A DNA stretch of 64,000 nt from an uncultured Flavobacteriaceae bacterium (GCA_913048115.1 CAJWVI010000005.1:1-64000); one strand, 5' to 3'; counted from the stretch's first letter, positions 10,101 through 18,665 are shown. Notes: generated by a model not told the origin, from the letters alone. Program-made: numbers and translations.

Positions 10101-11443
10101 GGCTAGCAACAATGATTAAAAAAATTCAATTTAATTATCAAGAAACAAACGGTATATTTTTACCAGGATATAAACGATCTATTGGCTTTGTGGGTACCTT
10201 AAAACCAACATCTGGATTTACCTTTGGTAGTCAAGCAGAAGTTAGGGATATCGCTGCGCGTAATGGATGGTTAACACTATATCCAGAATACAACGAGCAA
10301 TATACCGAGAATGAAACAAATCAACTAGATGTTCAAATTAATTTAGAACCAATTCGTGATTTAAAAATTGATATTAACGGAAGTAGAATCTACGCAGAGA
10401 ACTATTCAGAAAACTATATTATTGAAGGCGGGATGTATAATTCATTAACGCCAGTAACTTCAGGGAATTTTAATATTTCAACCTTATTAATAGCAACTGC
10501 ATTTCAAAACACAACAGATGAGTCATCACAGCCTTTTGATGCCTTTAGAAGCAATAGATTAATTATTGCCAACAAATTGGCATTAGATTTTTATGGTACT
10601 GATGCATTTCCTGTTGATCCAGAAACAGGATATCCTGTTGGATTTGGGGCGACAAGCCAAGATGTATTATTGCCAGCATTTTTAGCAGCCTATAAAGGGA
10701 ACGATGCTCAAAGTGAAAAGAAAGGTATTTTAAGAGATGTGCCATTACCAAACTGGGATATCAAGTATACTGGTTTAATGCGTTTAGGTTGGTTTAAAAA
10801 ACGTTTTAAGCGCTTATCATTACAACATGGTTATAGTGCTGGATATACAGTGAATCAGTTTCAGACTAATTTAGATTATAACAGATCTAGAGACGGTAAT
10901 GCTGCAACCGCATCTATAGACCAAGCTGGAAACTTTAAGAGTGAGCAGTTTTTAACCAACGTAAACCTTACCGAGCAGTTTTCACCATTATTGAAAATTG
11001 ATTTAGAAATGAAAAACTCTGTAAAAATTTCTGCAGAACTAAGAAAAGATAGAGCTTTGGGTCTTAGTTTTGCTAATAATCTTTTAACAGAGATTAAAGG
11101 TGATGAAGTTGTAGTAGGTCTTGGTTATAGAATTAAAGACTTACGTATCGGGACTAACTTTGGAGGTAAAAAGCAAATATTAAAAAGTGACTTGAACTTT
11201 AAGCTAGATCTTTCACGAAGAGACAATAGAACTATTATACGTTATTTAGACATAGAAAATAATCAAACTACTGCAGGGCAAACTATATATGGTCTTCAGT
11301 TACTGGTAGATTATGCTTTAAGTAAAAGCCTAACTGCTGCCTTTTATTATGACCATACTTTTTCTGAGTATGCTATTTCTACTGCGTTTCCTCAAACCAC
11401 TATACGCAGCGGCTTGACGTTGCGATATAATTTTGGTAACTAA
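4160..11443 (+). CDS. sprA: T9SS outer membrane translocon protein SprA
   Basis: 2427 aa outer-membrane protein with signal peptide, TTG start 3 nt after ruvA stop; size, repeated beta-rich segments and ruvA-sprA-gcvH order match Bacteroidetes SprA. Confidence 0.92.
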   Translation: MGTNLTKFKNSFFKQLVFLSIILGGFSCVFAQDSTATGSSMGRIELPPASSIESLYTYDPVTDSYYYSEMLGDFNVGLPLVLSPEAYRDLILKQQMRDYFKEKIDAVDGRKEGSEDGQKNLLPKFYVNSSFFESVFGGNTIEVIPQGTVEMDLGLLYTKQDNPAFSPRNRSNFSLDFDQRISLSLLGKVGERLQVTANYDTQSTFDFQNQVKLEFTPTEDDIIRSIEVGNVSMPLNSTLIPGAQSLFGVKTQLQFGKTTITGVFSEQQSETRNVTTEGGGTITDFDIYALDYDENRHFFLAHYFRDTYDRALQQYPFIRSNVQITRVEAWITNRGNQTQDVRNIVALQDIGEADISNIGLNAIPGGFLNKPSSSFPDNGNNDFNPFGIEDQSAQGILSEQIRDIATVQQGFGGVQVQDGADFLTLENARKLRANEYTINSQLGYISLNQRLNNDEVFAVSFQYTVNGKVYQVGEFSTDGVDATGGLVRPGEPGNPGINDIEGIPQNLIVKLLKSNITNVSEPIWDLMMKNIYGLGAFQLEQEDFRLDIQYKDPAPLNYITAAEGTLSNPAIALPDDVDNKTLLKVFNLDRLNFNNDPQQGGDGFFDFIPGLTVDQQNGRIIFTSVEPFGEYLFNKLDDATAGSSLYDMPSSYNANQEKYVFRSLYRVTKTQAEQEDNDKNKFQLTGRYKSSGGNGIPIGAFNIPQGSVVVTAGGRTLSEGVDYTVNYQAGTVQVLDPSLLASNTPVNITVENNTLFGQQTKRFTGLNVEHKFNDNFIIGGTYLKLNERPLTQKSTYDVEPINNQIFGVNLNYATQVPFFTRLVNKLPNIDTDVESNFSIRGEFAYLLPSAPEVSDFGGRTTVYIDDFESSQTEFDISSPLTWRLASSPDGFGGEVGNSILEYNYKRARLNWYTIDPIFYSSQRPDGITVQDLSSPFTRRIFRDEIFPAQDIIQGQTQAIFSLDLSYYPSERGEYNFNPAASGTNELPNPASNFGGISRQLTTTDFERSNVEFIQFWVMDPFIYEENDTNNGGTLSFNLGNISEDILKDGRKQYENGLPQDGETTNTTPTVWGKVPTNQSLVYTFDTEGEQRINQDIGYDGLNNTEESAMFPAFSGLPDPANDNYQYFLQATGDIRNRYKQYNGTEGNSPVAVTNTNRGSTTQPDVEDINRDNSMNTVDSYYEYNIPISRDALTPATNDFVTDVRESTITLDDNSSLDVRWVQFKVPVSGYDRAVNGISDFRSIRFMRMYMSGFEQATTLRLGTLELVRGDYRRYLQTLDNVTMEDPELDDTVFEVEAVNIIDNENRQPIPYRLPPGVIREQLNNNNNIIRQDEQSLAIRVCGLEPNDARGVYKNFSVDMRQYKNLEMFIHAESIVNETALAEGDLVAFIRMGNDLTESFYEIQIPLKPTSFSTTSAEEIWPLENRMDLPLSLLQDLKAIVLGDPALYSPNQLHFFEEGELDGLPSNILRVGMKGNPSFGDVRVAMIGVRNETNTELCGEVWFNELRLSELQNQGGWAAVAAMDANFADFANISATGRVSTIGFGSLEQGPNDRSREDVEEYDVVTNFNLGQMLPNKWGIQLPFNYGLSEKLITPQFDPEYQDVELQSRLDNEGNSSRREEILGQSVDYTKRQSINFIGVRKERTGEGKPKAYDIENLTLSASYNQIDHNDFEIQDALDQNVRLGGTYAYNFTPKTFEPFKKNDSIFTGKYWQFLKDINLNYLPTNIAVNSNILRQHNEQKFRELNLEDGNIGLPVLYQRNYLFDWDYAINYNLTKSFRFNFTTSNNRIVTNYIDDAGFADNQIGVFDGFFDIGDPNQHFQSLQLNYDLPTAKFPFLKWIRATYSYTGDFQWQDGSDLFNNIDIELSDGTTQTYDLGNSIQNASTHRINTTLDFNAFYRYIGLSKRKSNSRRESGGNTGGRGGGAGFDAKGKGGKSGKENSKSSAIGSISSEGKEKSGGARGSSGAAGGLNGGDKAVNTIIGLATMIKKIQFNYQETNGIFLPGYKRSIGFVGTLKPTSGFTFGSQAEVRDIAARNGWLTLYPEYNEQYTENETNQLDVQINLEPIRDLKIDINGSRIYAENYSENYIIEGGMYNSLTPVTSGNFNISTLLIATAFQNTTDESSQPFDAFRSNRLIIANKLALDFYGTDAFPVDPETGYPVGFGATSQDVLLPAFLAAYKGNDAQSEKKGILRDVPLPNWDIKYTGLMRLGWFKKRFKRLSLQHGYSAGYTVNQFQTNLDYNRSRDGNAATASIDQAGNFKSEQFLTNVNLTEQFSPLLKIDLEMKNSVKISAELRKDRALGLSFANNLLTEIKGDEVVVGLGYRIKDLRIGTNFGGKKQILKSDLNFKLDLSRRDNRTIIRYLDIENNQTTAGQTIYGLQLLVDYALSKSLTAAFYYDHTFSEYAISTAFPQTTIRSGLTLRYNFGN

Positions 11444-11476
11444 AAAATATAAACACATAATTAAACGTATTAAACT

Positions 11477-11857
11477 ATGAACATTCCGGCACATTTAAAA
11501 TACACGAAAGACCACGAATGGATTAACATTGATGGAGATACTGCCACTGTCGGTATCACAGATTTTGCGCAAGGCGAACTTGGTGATATTGTATATGTAG
11601 AAGTAGAAACACTAGACGAGACTATGGACGCAGATGAGGTCTTTGGTTCTGTAGAGGCAGTGAAAACCGTTTCAGATTTGTTTTTACCGCTCTCTGGAGA
11701 GATTATAGCATTTAACGATAGCCTAGAGTCTGATCCAGAAAAAGTAAACAATGATCCTTACGGCGAAGGATGGATGATAAAGATTAAGATCTCTAATCCA
11801 GACGAAATAGAAAACCTATTAGATGAAGCAGGATATAAAGAGCTTGTTGGGGCCTAA
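11477..11857 (+). CDS. gcvH: Glycine cleavage system H protein
   Basis: YTKDHEWI...VGITDFAQGELGDIVYVE...FGSVEAVKTVSDLFLPLSGEI lipoyl-lysine motif. Confidence 0.96.
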   Translation: MNIPAHLKYTKDHEWINIDGDTATVGITDFAQGELGDIVYVEVETLDETMDADEVFGSVEAVKTVSDLFLPLSGEIIAFNDSLESDPEKVNNDPYGEGWMIKIKISNPDEIENLLDEAGYKELVGA

Positions 11858-12221
11858 AGTTCTCCTTGTTATAAGTGTATCATATACGCTTTTTATTACA
11901 ATAGCCTTTTTGATTCCAATAACAAACCAGGTGCCAAAACTAGCATTTCCTTTTGCAGATAAGAGTATACATCTTATATTAAATGCAGGACTTTTTGTGG
12001 TGTGGTCTTGGTATGTTATATCTAAAACAGTTAAAATTTTAAAAACACGCACACTAGTTGTTTTGTTTGTATGTACTTTTTTTTACGGCATACTTATTGA
12101 AGTGATACAAGGTAGGTATCTAGCCACAAGGGGTGCAGATATCTTTGATGTAGTTGCAAATATGTTTGGGTTGTTCTTGGGCTTGTTTGTGGTTAATGTG
12201 TCAAAAAAATTTATTTCATAA
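11823..12221 (+). CDS. VanZ family membrane protein
   Basis: 132 aa multi-TM protein: PFADKSIHLILNAGLFVVWSW ... YGILIEVIQGRYLATRGADIFDVVANMFGLFLG. Overlaps the gcvH 3' end by 35 nt. Confidence 0.8.
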   Translation: MKQDIKSLLGPKVLLVISVSYTLFITIAFLIPITNQVPKLAFPFADKSIHLILNAGLFVVWSWYVISKTVKILKTRTLVVLFVCTFFYGILIEVIQGRYLATRGADIFDVVANMFGLFLGLFVVNVSKKFIS

Positions 12222-12292
12222 TATTACACAGGTATTGTTATCAAATACAATAGATTTTCTATATTTTTATCAACGATAATTTAATTTCAGTT

Positions 12293-13009
12293 ATGGAGTC
12301 CAAAAAAAATGAAAAAGCAGATTTAAAACAATGGAGTGGTGTCTACTTTCTAGCAGGCCTTGCTTTTATGTTATTTTTATCTTGGCAAGCAGTAGAGTGG
12401 AAGTCTTATGATAGAGACTTATCATTAGATACCTTGAATGTAGGGGATGATCTTGATGAAGACATTCCAATTACAGAAATATTAACGCCACCACCACCAC
12501 CACCACCACCACCACCAGCGCCAGAGGTTATAGAGGTTGTTGAGGATGAAGAAGATATAGAAGAAACAATTATAGAGTCTACAGAGATTAGTCAAGAAGA
12601 GGAGATCGTAGAGATCGAAGAGATTGAAGAAGCTGGAGAGATCATTGATGATGTGCCTTTTGCTGTTATTGAAAATGTACCTATTTACCCTGGTTGTGAA
12701 AGTGCAGGAAATAATGACGCAAAGAAAAAATGTATGTCAGGAAAAATCCAAAAATTTGTACAAAAGAAGTTTAATACAGATTTAGCTAGTGATCTAGGTC
12801 TGGAAGGGATACAGCAAATTTATGTTCAATTTAAGATTGACAAGACGGGTAATATTACAAACGTACAAGCGCGTGCGCCACATCCTAAACTAAAACAAGA
12901 AGCTATTAACACCATAAAAGCTTTGCCAAAGATGACACCAGGAAAACAAAGAGGTCAAGCAGTAGGAGTATTGTACTCCCTTCCTATTAGATTCCAGATA
13001 GAGAACTAG
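12293..13009 (+). CDS. Energy transducer TonB
   Basis: N-terminal TM, poly-proline (PPPPPPPPPP) and Glu-rich linker, C-terminal TonB fold (VENVPIYPGCE...TGNITNVQARAPHPKLKQEAINTIKALPKMTPGKQRGQAV). Confidence 0.92.
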   Translation: MESKKNEKADLKQWSGVYFLAGLAFMLFLSWQAVEWKSYDRDLSLDTLNVGDDLDEDIPITEILTPPPPPPPPPPAPEVIEVVEDEEDIEETIIESTEISQEEEIVEIEEIEEAGEIIDDVPFAVIENVPIYPGCESAGNNDAKKKCMSGKIQKFVQKKFNTDLASDLGLEGIQQIYVQFKIDKTGNITNVQARAPHPKLKQEAINTIKALPKMTPGKQRGQAVGVLYSLPIRFQIEN

Positions 13010-13030
13010 AAGATTTTTTTTACTATATAA

Positions 13031-13061
13031 ATCCCGCTCATTTTTGAGTGGGATTTTTTTG
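13031..13061 (+). terminator. Rho-independent terminator after tonB
   Basis: ATCCCGCTCATTTTTGAGTGGGATTTTTTT hairpin plus T-tract. Confidence 0.85.
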
Positions 13062-13127
13062 TTTTAAACCTTCTTGATACTTGAGCGTCTATCTCTCATA
13101 TATTTAACATAGATAATGTGTTATAAA

Positions 13128-13159
13128 TTGGTTAGAATTATAGATGTGCCGTATCTTTG
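13128..13159 (+). promoter_or_regulatory. Putative Bacteroidetes sigma-A promoter for ctaB-cox operon
   Basis: TTG at 13128-13130, 21 nt spacer, TATCTTTG at 13152-13159 (TTG-n19-23-TAnnTTTG consensus). Confidence 0.65.
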
Positions 13160-13197
13160 CACACTCAAAATAAGGGGTTAAACTAAAAATAAATCTG

Positions 13198-14091
13198 TTG
13201 TCAGTCACGCAAACACAAATATCACCCACTTCATGGGTTAAAAACTTTACAGAGATAACCAAGCTTAGGTTGTCTGTAAGTGTTGTATTTTCTTCTGTTG
13301 CAGGGTATTTGCTTGGAGCAACACAGGTTGATTTTGTGGTTTTGTTGCTTTTGTGTGTCGGTGGATACTGCATGGTAGGAGCAAGTAATGTCTACAATCA
13401 AATTATGGAGCGTGATTTAGATATCCTTATGGATAGAACTAAAAATAGGCCCATTCCAGTTGGTAGAATGTCTGTTTCTGCATCCCTATCACTAGCAATT
13501 GTATTAACACTTGTTGGGTTATCAGTATTGTATAGTATAAACCCACAAACAGCAATGTTTGGGGCTATCTCAATCTTTATATATGTTTTTCTATATACCC
13601 CATTAAAAACCAAAACACCCTTATCTGTATTTGTTGGAGCGTTTCCAGGGGCCATACCATTTATGTTGGGATGGGTCGCTGCAACTAATGATTTTGGTAT
13701 TGAGCCAGGTACTTTATTTATGATTCAGTTTTTTTGGCAATTCCCTCATTTTTGGGCTATAGGTTGGTTTTTGTTTGATGATTACAAGAAGGGTGGGTTT
13801 TTCATGCTACCAACAGGTAAAAGAGATCGCGGCACAGCCATACAAGTAATTCTTTATAGTATTTGTACGGTTTTGGCCTCACTAATCCCCGCATTTGGGG
13901 TGACTGGAATGTTTTATATCACTCCGGTTTCAGCAGTAATTATTGGAGCTTTAGGGCTTTGGTTTATTTATTACGGCATCCGGTTGTATAAACAAAAAAC
14001 AGACAAATCTGCAAAACAACTTATGCTGGTAAGTGTTAGCTATATTACATTGTTGCAAATTATTTATGTAGCAGATAAATTTATTAGATAA
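13198..14091 (+). CDS. ctaB: Protoheme IX farnesyltransferase (heme O synthase)
   Basis: UbiA-type: ITKLRLSVSVVFSSVAGYLLG, NVYNQIMERDLDILMDRTKNRPIPVGRM; TTG start. Confidence 0.93.
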   Translation: MSVTQTQISPTSWVKNFTEITKLRLSVSVVFSSVAGYLLGATQVDFVVLLLLCVGGYCMVGASNVYNQIMERDLDILMDRTKNRPIPVGRMSVSASLSLAIVLTLVGLSVLYSINPQTAMFGAISIFIYVFLYTPLKTKTPLSVFVGAFPGAIPFMLGWVAATNDFGIEPGTLFMIQFFWQFPHFWAIGWFLFDDYKKGGFFMLPTGKRDRGTAIQVILYSICTVLASLIPAFGVTGMFYITPVSAVIIGALGLWFIYYGIRLYKQKTDKSAKQLMLVSVSYITLLQIIYVADKFIR

Positions 14092-14108
14092 GTACACCCA
14101 TTTAAAAT

Positions 14109-14699
14109 TTGAAAAATATGGACTATACAGAGGGTACAGAACAACAGAAAATAGGAAGAGCAAAAAAGAACATGTTACTTTTTGCTATGATAAGTTTAGG
14201 GATGAGTTTTGCTGGTTTAACCAGTGCGTATATTATTAGTAAAGAACGCCCAGATTGGTTGACAGATTTTGAAATACCGCAAGCATTTTTTACTAGTGTT
14301 GCTGTAATGATATTGAGTAGCATTACGTTTATTCTGGCAAAGAAAGCCGTGAAGGCTGAGCAGAATTCTAAAGGGATGGTCTTGCTGTTAACAACGCTTA
14401 TACTAGGGGTCGTATTTGTGTATTTACAATTTCTTGGTTTTTCACAAATTATAGATAACGGATATTTTTTTACAGGGAGTGAAAGTAGTATTACCACATC
14501 ATTTATATATTTAGTGGTGTTATTACACCTCGCGCATATTGTTGTTGGTCTTATCTGTGTCTTGATAGTAATTTATAATCATTACAAATTAAAGTATACA
14601 AACGGAAAAACCCTTGGCATTGAACTTGCTACTACATTTTGGCACTTTGTAGACATCTTATGGGTCTATCTGTTTTTGTTTTTATATTTCGTGAGATAA
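14109..14699 (+). CDS. Cytochrome c oxidase subunit III-like (short paralog; ATG at 14118 is an alternative start)
   Basis: Heme-copper oxidase subunit III TM pattern; LLHLAHIVVGL and TTFWHFVDILWVYLFLFLYFVR C-terminus. Confidence 0.88.
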   Translation: MKNMDYTEGTEQQKIGRAKKNMLLFAMISLGMSFAGLTSAYIISKERPDWLTDFEIPQAFFTSVAVMILSSITFILAKKAVKAEQNSKGMVLLLTTLILGVVFVYLQFLGFSQIIDNGYFFTGSESSITTSFIYLVVLLHLAHIVVGLICVLIVIYNHYKLKYTNGKTLGIELATTFWHFVDILWVYLFLFLYFVR

Positions 14700-14744
14700 A
14701 AAATTAATGTATTTTTGAACTAAATTAAAAATTGATTTCTATTT

Positions 14745-15725
14745 ATGGAAACAACTGTTGCATCAACAACGCCTGAAGGCGATGTTTGGGGAGGTGGAAA
14801 CCAACCATTAAGGGCTAGTTATGGTAAAATGATGATGTGGTTTTTTATCGTTTCTGATGCCTTGACTTTCTCTGGATTTTTAGCCGCCTACGGCTTTTCA
14901 AGATTTAAATTTGTAAATGCTTGGCCTATCGCCGATGAGGTATTTACTCACTTTCCGTTTTTGCATGGAGTTCCAGCACCTATGTTCTACGTTGCCTTTA
15001 TGACCTTTGTTCTTATTTTTTCTTCTGTAACGATGGTGTTAGCTGTAGATGCAGGACATAAAATGCAGCAAAGTAAAGTGGCAATGTATATGTTTTTAAC
15101 CATTATTGGAGGTGCCATATTTGTGGGTTCACAGGCCTGGGAATGGGCAACATTTATCAAAGGAGATTACGGTGCTGTAGAAACTAGAGGTGGTAAAATA
15201 TTACAATTTTTAGACACTGAAGGAAGTCGTGTTGCTATTGGTAGTTTTGCGGAATCCATGCAAAGCACTGCAACAGAACATGCAGAGAGTAACGGTGTTT
15301 GGTTTATGGGCGGTAATCAACAAACCTCTTATAACCTTGAAGAAGTAACAGCTGGTTTCTTAGCGAATGACAATTTGTTAATACGTACACAATACTTAGA
15401 TGAAAATGGGCATCCAACTGTTTTATCTAGAGCTGCTTCAATTGAAAAAATCCAAAATGACGGGAAGTTGGTAGTGGAAGGAGCAAACCTCAAACGCAAT
15501 GAGTATGGGCATCCATTATTTGCAGATTTCTTTTTCTTTATTACAGGTTTCCACGGCTTCCACGTATTTTCAGGGGTATTGATTAATATCATTATTTTCT
15601 TTAACGTAGTTATAGGAACTTATGAGCGCAGAAAGAGTTATGAAATGGTAGAAAAAGTAGGATTGTATTGGCATTTTGTCGATCTAGTTTGGGTATTTGT
15701 ATTTACCTTCTTTTACCTTGTTTAA
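14745..15725 (+). CDS. Cytochrome c oxidase subunit III (long form)
   Basis: GFHGFHVFSGVLINI and YWHFVDLVWVFVFTFFYLV; about 100 aa loop between TM segments. Confidence 0.9.
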   Translation: METTVASTTPEGDVWGGGNQPLRASYGKMMMWFFIVSDALTFSGFLAAYGFSRFKFVNAWPIADEVFTHFPFLHGVPAPMFYVAFMTFVLIFSSVTMVLAVDAGHKMQQSKVAMYMFLTIIGGAIFVGSQAWEWATFIKGDYGAVETRGGKILQFLDTEGSRVAIGSFAESMQSTATEHAESNGVWFMGGNQQTSYNLEEVTAGFLANDNLLIRTQYLDENGHPTVLSRAASIEKIQNDGKLVVEGANLKRNEYGHPLFADFFFFITGFHGFHVFSGVLINIIIFFNVVIGTYERRKSYEMVEKVGLYWHFVDLVWVFVFTFFYLV

Positions 15726-15753
15726 ATAATAATCATATTTAGTAGTATATAAA

Positions 15754-16197
15754 ATGGGACATCACCAACACAGTTTAGCAATCTTTAGAGGAAGGCTTAA
15801 GTTCAAATCTATCGAACAAAAAATTTGGGGAGTATTTATATTCCTTTCTATTATAACGATTGTTGAAGTCGCTTTTGGTATTATTAAACCAGCATCTTTA
15901 ATGAGTCCTTTTTTGTCTCCTTTTGAAGGTGAATTGTTTGCAACTTTTGCAAATATTTTTTTGTCTCCATTTATTTACATGAAGCCATTGAATTTAATTT
16001 TCATTGTCCTTACTATAGTAAAAGCATACTACATCACTTGGGATTTTATGCACATGCGAGATGAAACAAAATCTTTACGACGTATGGTTGTTTGGACCGC
16101 TATTTTCTTAATTTGCTACTTAGTTTTAATTCTTCTTATTGAAGGAGATTATATTTTTGAAGTATACAAAAACAATTACGTTAAGTTTGATTTTTAA
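15754..16197 (+). CDS. Cytochrome C oxidase subunit IV family protein
   Basis: Small membrane protein directly after cox3, AYYITWDFMHMRDETKSLRRMVVW. Confidence 0.85.
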   Translation: MGHHQHSLAIFRGRLKFKSIEQKIWGVFIFLSIITIVEVAFGIIKPASLMSPFLSPFEGELFATFANIFLSPFIYMKPLNLIFIVLTIVKAYYITWDFMHMRDETKSLRRMVVWTAIFLICYLVLILLIEGDYIFEVYKNNYVKFDF

Positions 16198-16224
16198 CTC
16201 ACACAAAGTAATTTACACCACCTT

Positions 16225-16255
16225 AAAAATCCTGCTATATTAGCAGGATTTTTTT
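16225..16255 (+). terminator. Rho-independent terminator after cox operon
   Basis: AAAAATCCTGCTATATTAGCAGGATTTTTTT. Confidence 0.85.
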
Positions 16256-16292
16256 ATTCGCATATTTTATTTGAATATTAACAATAGGCTTC

Positions 16293-16323
16293 TTGGTAAA
16301 CACTGTTTTGTAGTGTATTTTTG
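16293..16323 (+). promoter_or_regulatory. Putative promoter for the SCO operon
   Basis: TTG 16293-16295, 20 nt spacer, TATTTTTG 16316-16323; TTG start codon at 16342. Confidence 0.6.
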
Positions 16324-16341
16324 TAATACTAAATCAAATTC

Positions 16342-17028
16342 TTGGAAACATCAGAAAAGAGTATTAAAAAGAAAATAGTCCTTGGAGTATTGTTCTTGTT
16401 GCCCATTGCCATTTATATGTTTTTTGCAACTGGAGTTAATAATTTCGGGAAACTCCCCGTACTATCAGAAGACGTGAGTAGTGTCTCTAGTTTTAAGGAC
16501 CTGAACGGGAACCCTGTCACGTTAGATAATAAAATCACAGTTCTTGGTTTTTTCGGAAAAACACCTCTACAGACCAAAGCCTATACCTATAACTTGGCAC
16601 ACAAGATTTACAAAAAAAACCATGAGTATAATGAATTTCAGTTCTTAATTCTCTTACCAGAAGAGGCAAGAAACGGTGCTAAAATACTAACTGCAAAAAT
16701 TTCAGAAATTGCAGCGACATCTGCCTGGACATATGCCTTTGGAACTCCACAGGCCATAGAGGAGGTCTTTGCCTCTCTCAAAAGCGGCTACACACTTGAT
16801 GGGTCACTCTCTAGTAGTTTTGTTTTTATTATTGACAAGGATGTTCGCTTGCGAGGTAGAAACGATGATGAAGATATGCAAGACGGCTTAGTGTATGGAT
16901 ATAACTCTGCAGATATTGGAGATATCAATAACAGAATGAGTGATGACGTGAAAGTAGTTTTGGCAGAGTATAGAAAGGAAACCAAAGAGAACAGTAGGCG
17001 AAATGAAATCTTAGTAAAACAAGAATAA
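16342..17028 (+). CDS. Membrane-anchored thioredoxin-fold / SCO-like protein lacking the CxxxC metal site
   Basis: N-terminal TM then 'FKDLNGNPVTLDNKITVLGFFGKTPLQTKAYTYNLAHKIYKK'; position immediately upstream of a SCO gene. No CxxxC. Confidence 0.65.
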   Translation: METSEKSIKKKIVLGVLFLLPIAIYMFFATGVNNFGKLPVLSEDVSSVSSFKDLNGNPVTLDNKITVLGFFGKTPLQTKAYTYNLAHKIYKKNHEYNEFQFLILLPEEARNGAKILTAKISEIAATSAWTYAFGTPQAIEEVFASLKSGYTLDGSLSSSFVFIIDKDVRLRGRNDDEDMQDGLVYGYNSADIGDINNRMSDDVKVVLAEYRKETKENSRRNEILVKQE

Positions 17029-17717
17029 TGAAAGCAAAGTATATAGGTCTTTTTGCGGTTATTTTAATTTTCTCCATTTTGTTTATTCCTAAAATACATG
17101 ATCGTATTGTTAATAATACCATTGTAGATAGCAATAGAATGAGCAAGGCTAAAAGTCAAGATGCAGATGTAGTTGTTGACACATCAAAGGTATTATTGAC
17201 TTTGCAAGAGGTTCCTGCTTTTACTTTTGTAAATCAAGACAACAACACTATCACCAATGAATTTTATAAAGGAAAGGTATTTGTTGTAGAATTTTTCTTC
17301 TCTAGCTGCACCACGATCTGCCCTATTATGAATAGAAACATGTTGCAGGTGCAGGATGTATTTGCAGACCAAGAAAATTTTGCAATTGCTTCCTTCTCAA
17401 TAGATCCATTATATGACACTCCACAGGTGCTAAAAGCATATGCCAATCAATATGGAGTAAATCATCCGAACTGGAATTTTTTAACGGGTGATAAGACGAT
17501 CATTCATACACTTTCAAACGAGGGGTTTAAACTTTTTGCTGCAGAAGATGAAGATGAGATAGATGGTTTTTCTCATTCGGGATTATTTGCACTTATAGAT
17601 CAAAATGGAATGGTGCGTTCCAGAAAAGATAAACACGGCAATCCTTTATTTTATTACAACGGCCTTGAACAGGAGGGAATCGATATGTTGATAACCGATA
17701 TTAAAAAAATATTATAA
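17028..17717 (+). CDS. SCO1/SenC family protein
   Basis: VFVVEFFFSSCTTICPIMNRNM (CxxxC copper motif), FSIDPLYDTPQVLKAYA, DGFSHSG. Confidence 0.9.
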   Translation: MKAKYIGLFAVILIFSILFIPKIHDRIVNNTIVDSNRMSKAKSQDADVVVDTSKVLLTLQEVPAFTFVNQDNNTITNEFYKGKVFVVEFFFSSCTTICPIMNRNMLQVQDVFADQENFAIASFSIDPLYDTPQVLKAYANQYGVNHPNWNFLTGDKTIIHTLSNEGFKLFAAEDEDEIDGFSHSGLFALIDQNGMVRSRKDKHGNPLFYYNGLEQEGIDMLITDIKKIL

Positions 17718-18295
17718 TGGAAACACAAACAAAACAACCCAAGAGTAAATATACTTTATGGATATGGATTCTTTCCATAGTCATCCCAGTAGCGGTAGCA
17801 ATATTGTTTACTGTTAGAATTCCTGGTGTTGAACGCATGGGCTTTTTGCCTCCAATTTATGCGAGTGTTAACGCACTTACTGCGGCTGTCTTAATTATAG
17901 CGCTTTATCACATTAAACAAGGTAATAGAAACGCGCATGAAACCTTTATGAAATTAGCAATAGGGTTATCTGTTTTGTTTTTACTGATGTATGTTGTGTA
18001 CCATATGACTTCAGATTCAACAAAATTTGGCGATACAAATGCAGATGGATTAGTATCAGAGATAGAATCTCAAGCATTAGGGGCTATTAGATATGTTTAC
18101 TATTTGTTGTTAATTACCCATATTACACTATCGGTAACTGTTATTCCCTTTGTCTTAGTTACCTACGTAAGAGCTATTCGTGGCGACTTTAAAATGCATA
18201 AAAAAATAGCGAGAATTACATTCCCGTTGTGGTTATATGTTGCTGTTACAGGGGTTATTGTCTTTCTTATGATTTCACCATACTATCCTACTTGA
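17717..18295 (+). CDS. DUF420 domain-containing membrane protein
   Basis: Multi-TM, 'LPPIYASVNALTAAVLIIALYHIKQGNRNAHETFMKLAI', 'HKKIARITFPLWLYVAVTGVIVFLMI'. Confidence 0.85.
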   Translation: METQTKQPKSKYTLWIWILSIVIPVAVAILFTVRIPGVERMGFLPPIYASVNALTAAVLIIALYHIKQGNRNAHETFMKLAIGLSVLFLLMYVVYHMTSDSTKFGDTNADGLVSEIESQALGAIRYVYYLLLITHITLSVTVIPFVLVTYVRAIRGDFKMHKKIARITFPLWLYVAVTGVIVFLMISPYYPT

Positions 18296-18296
18296 T

Positions 18297-18509
18297 ATGA
18301 AAATAGGGCTGATATTTCTTTTACTACTTATATGTGTGCTTCCTGCAGAGGCGCAATGCGCTATGTGTCGTGCTGTGCTTGAAAGTGAGCAGAGTGGTAC
18401 AGCCGCCAAGGGTATAAATAACGGGATTATGTATTTAATGGTCTTTCCTTACCTTTTGGTAGGAACTGTAGCATACTTGGTTTACAGGAATCGCCAGAAA
18501 ACTACCTAG
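18297..18509 (+). CDS. Small conserved membrane protein with N-terminal CAMC motif
   Basis: 70 aa: signal/TM, AQCAMCRAVLESEQSG, second TM; immediately downstream of DUF420 gene. Confidence 0.7.
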   Translation: MKIGLIFLLLLICVLPAEAQCAMCRAVLESEQSGTAAKGINNGIMYLMVFPYLLVGTVAYLVYRNRQKTT

Positions 18510-18665
18510 TGGTCTTTTATTTTTTTTTAATGAGGGCGTAACAATTAGCGCTTTTTATAGTCTAATGTATATCTTATCTGCAATACAACTTTATAAAGTC
18601 TTAACAAGAATTTGACAGCCTAACAGTTTAAGGGGCTGTTACTTTGTAACTCAATAAAATACAAC

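Noticed and set aside
14123-14497. 124 aa minus-strand ORF in the first cox3
   Set aside because: Antisense to a clear subunit III gene.
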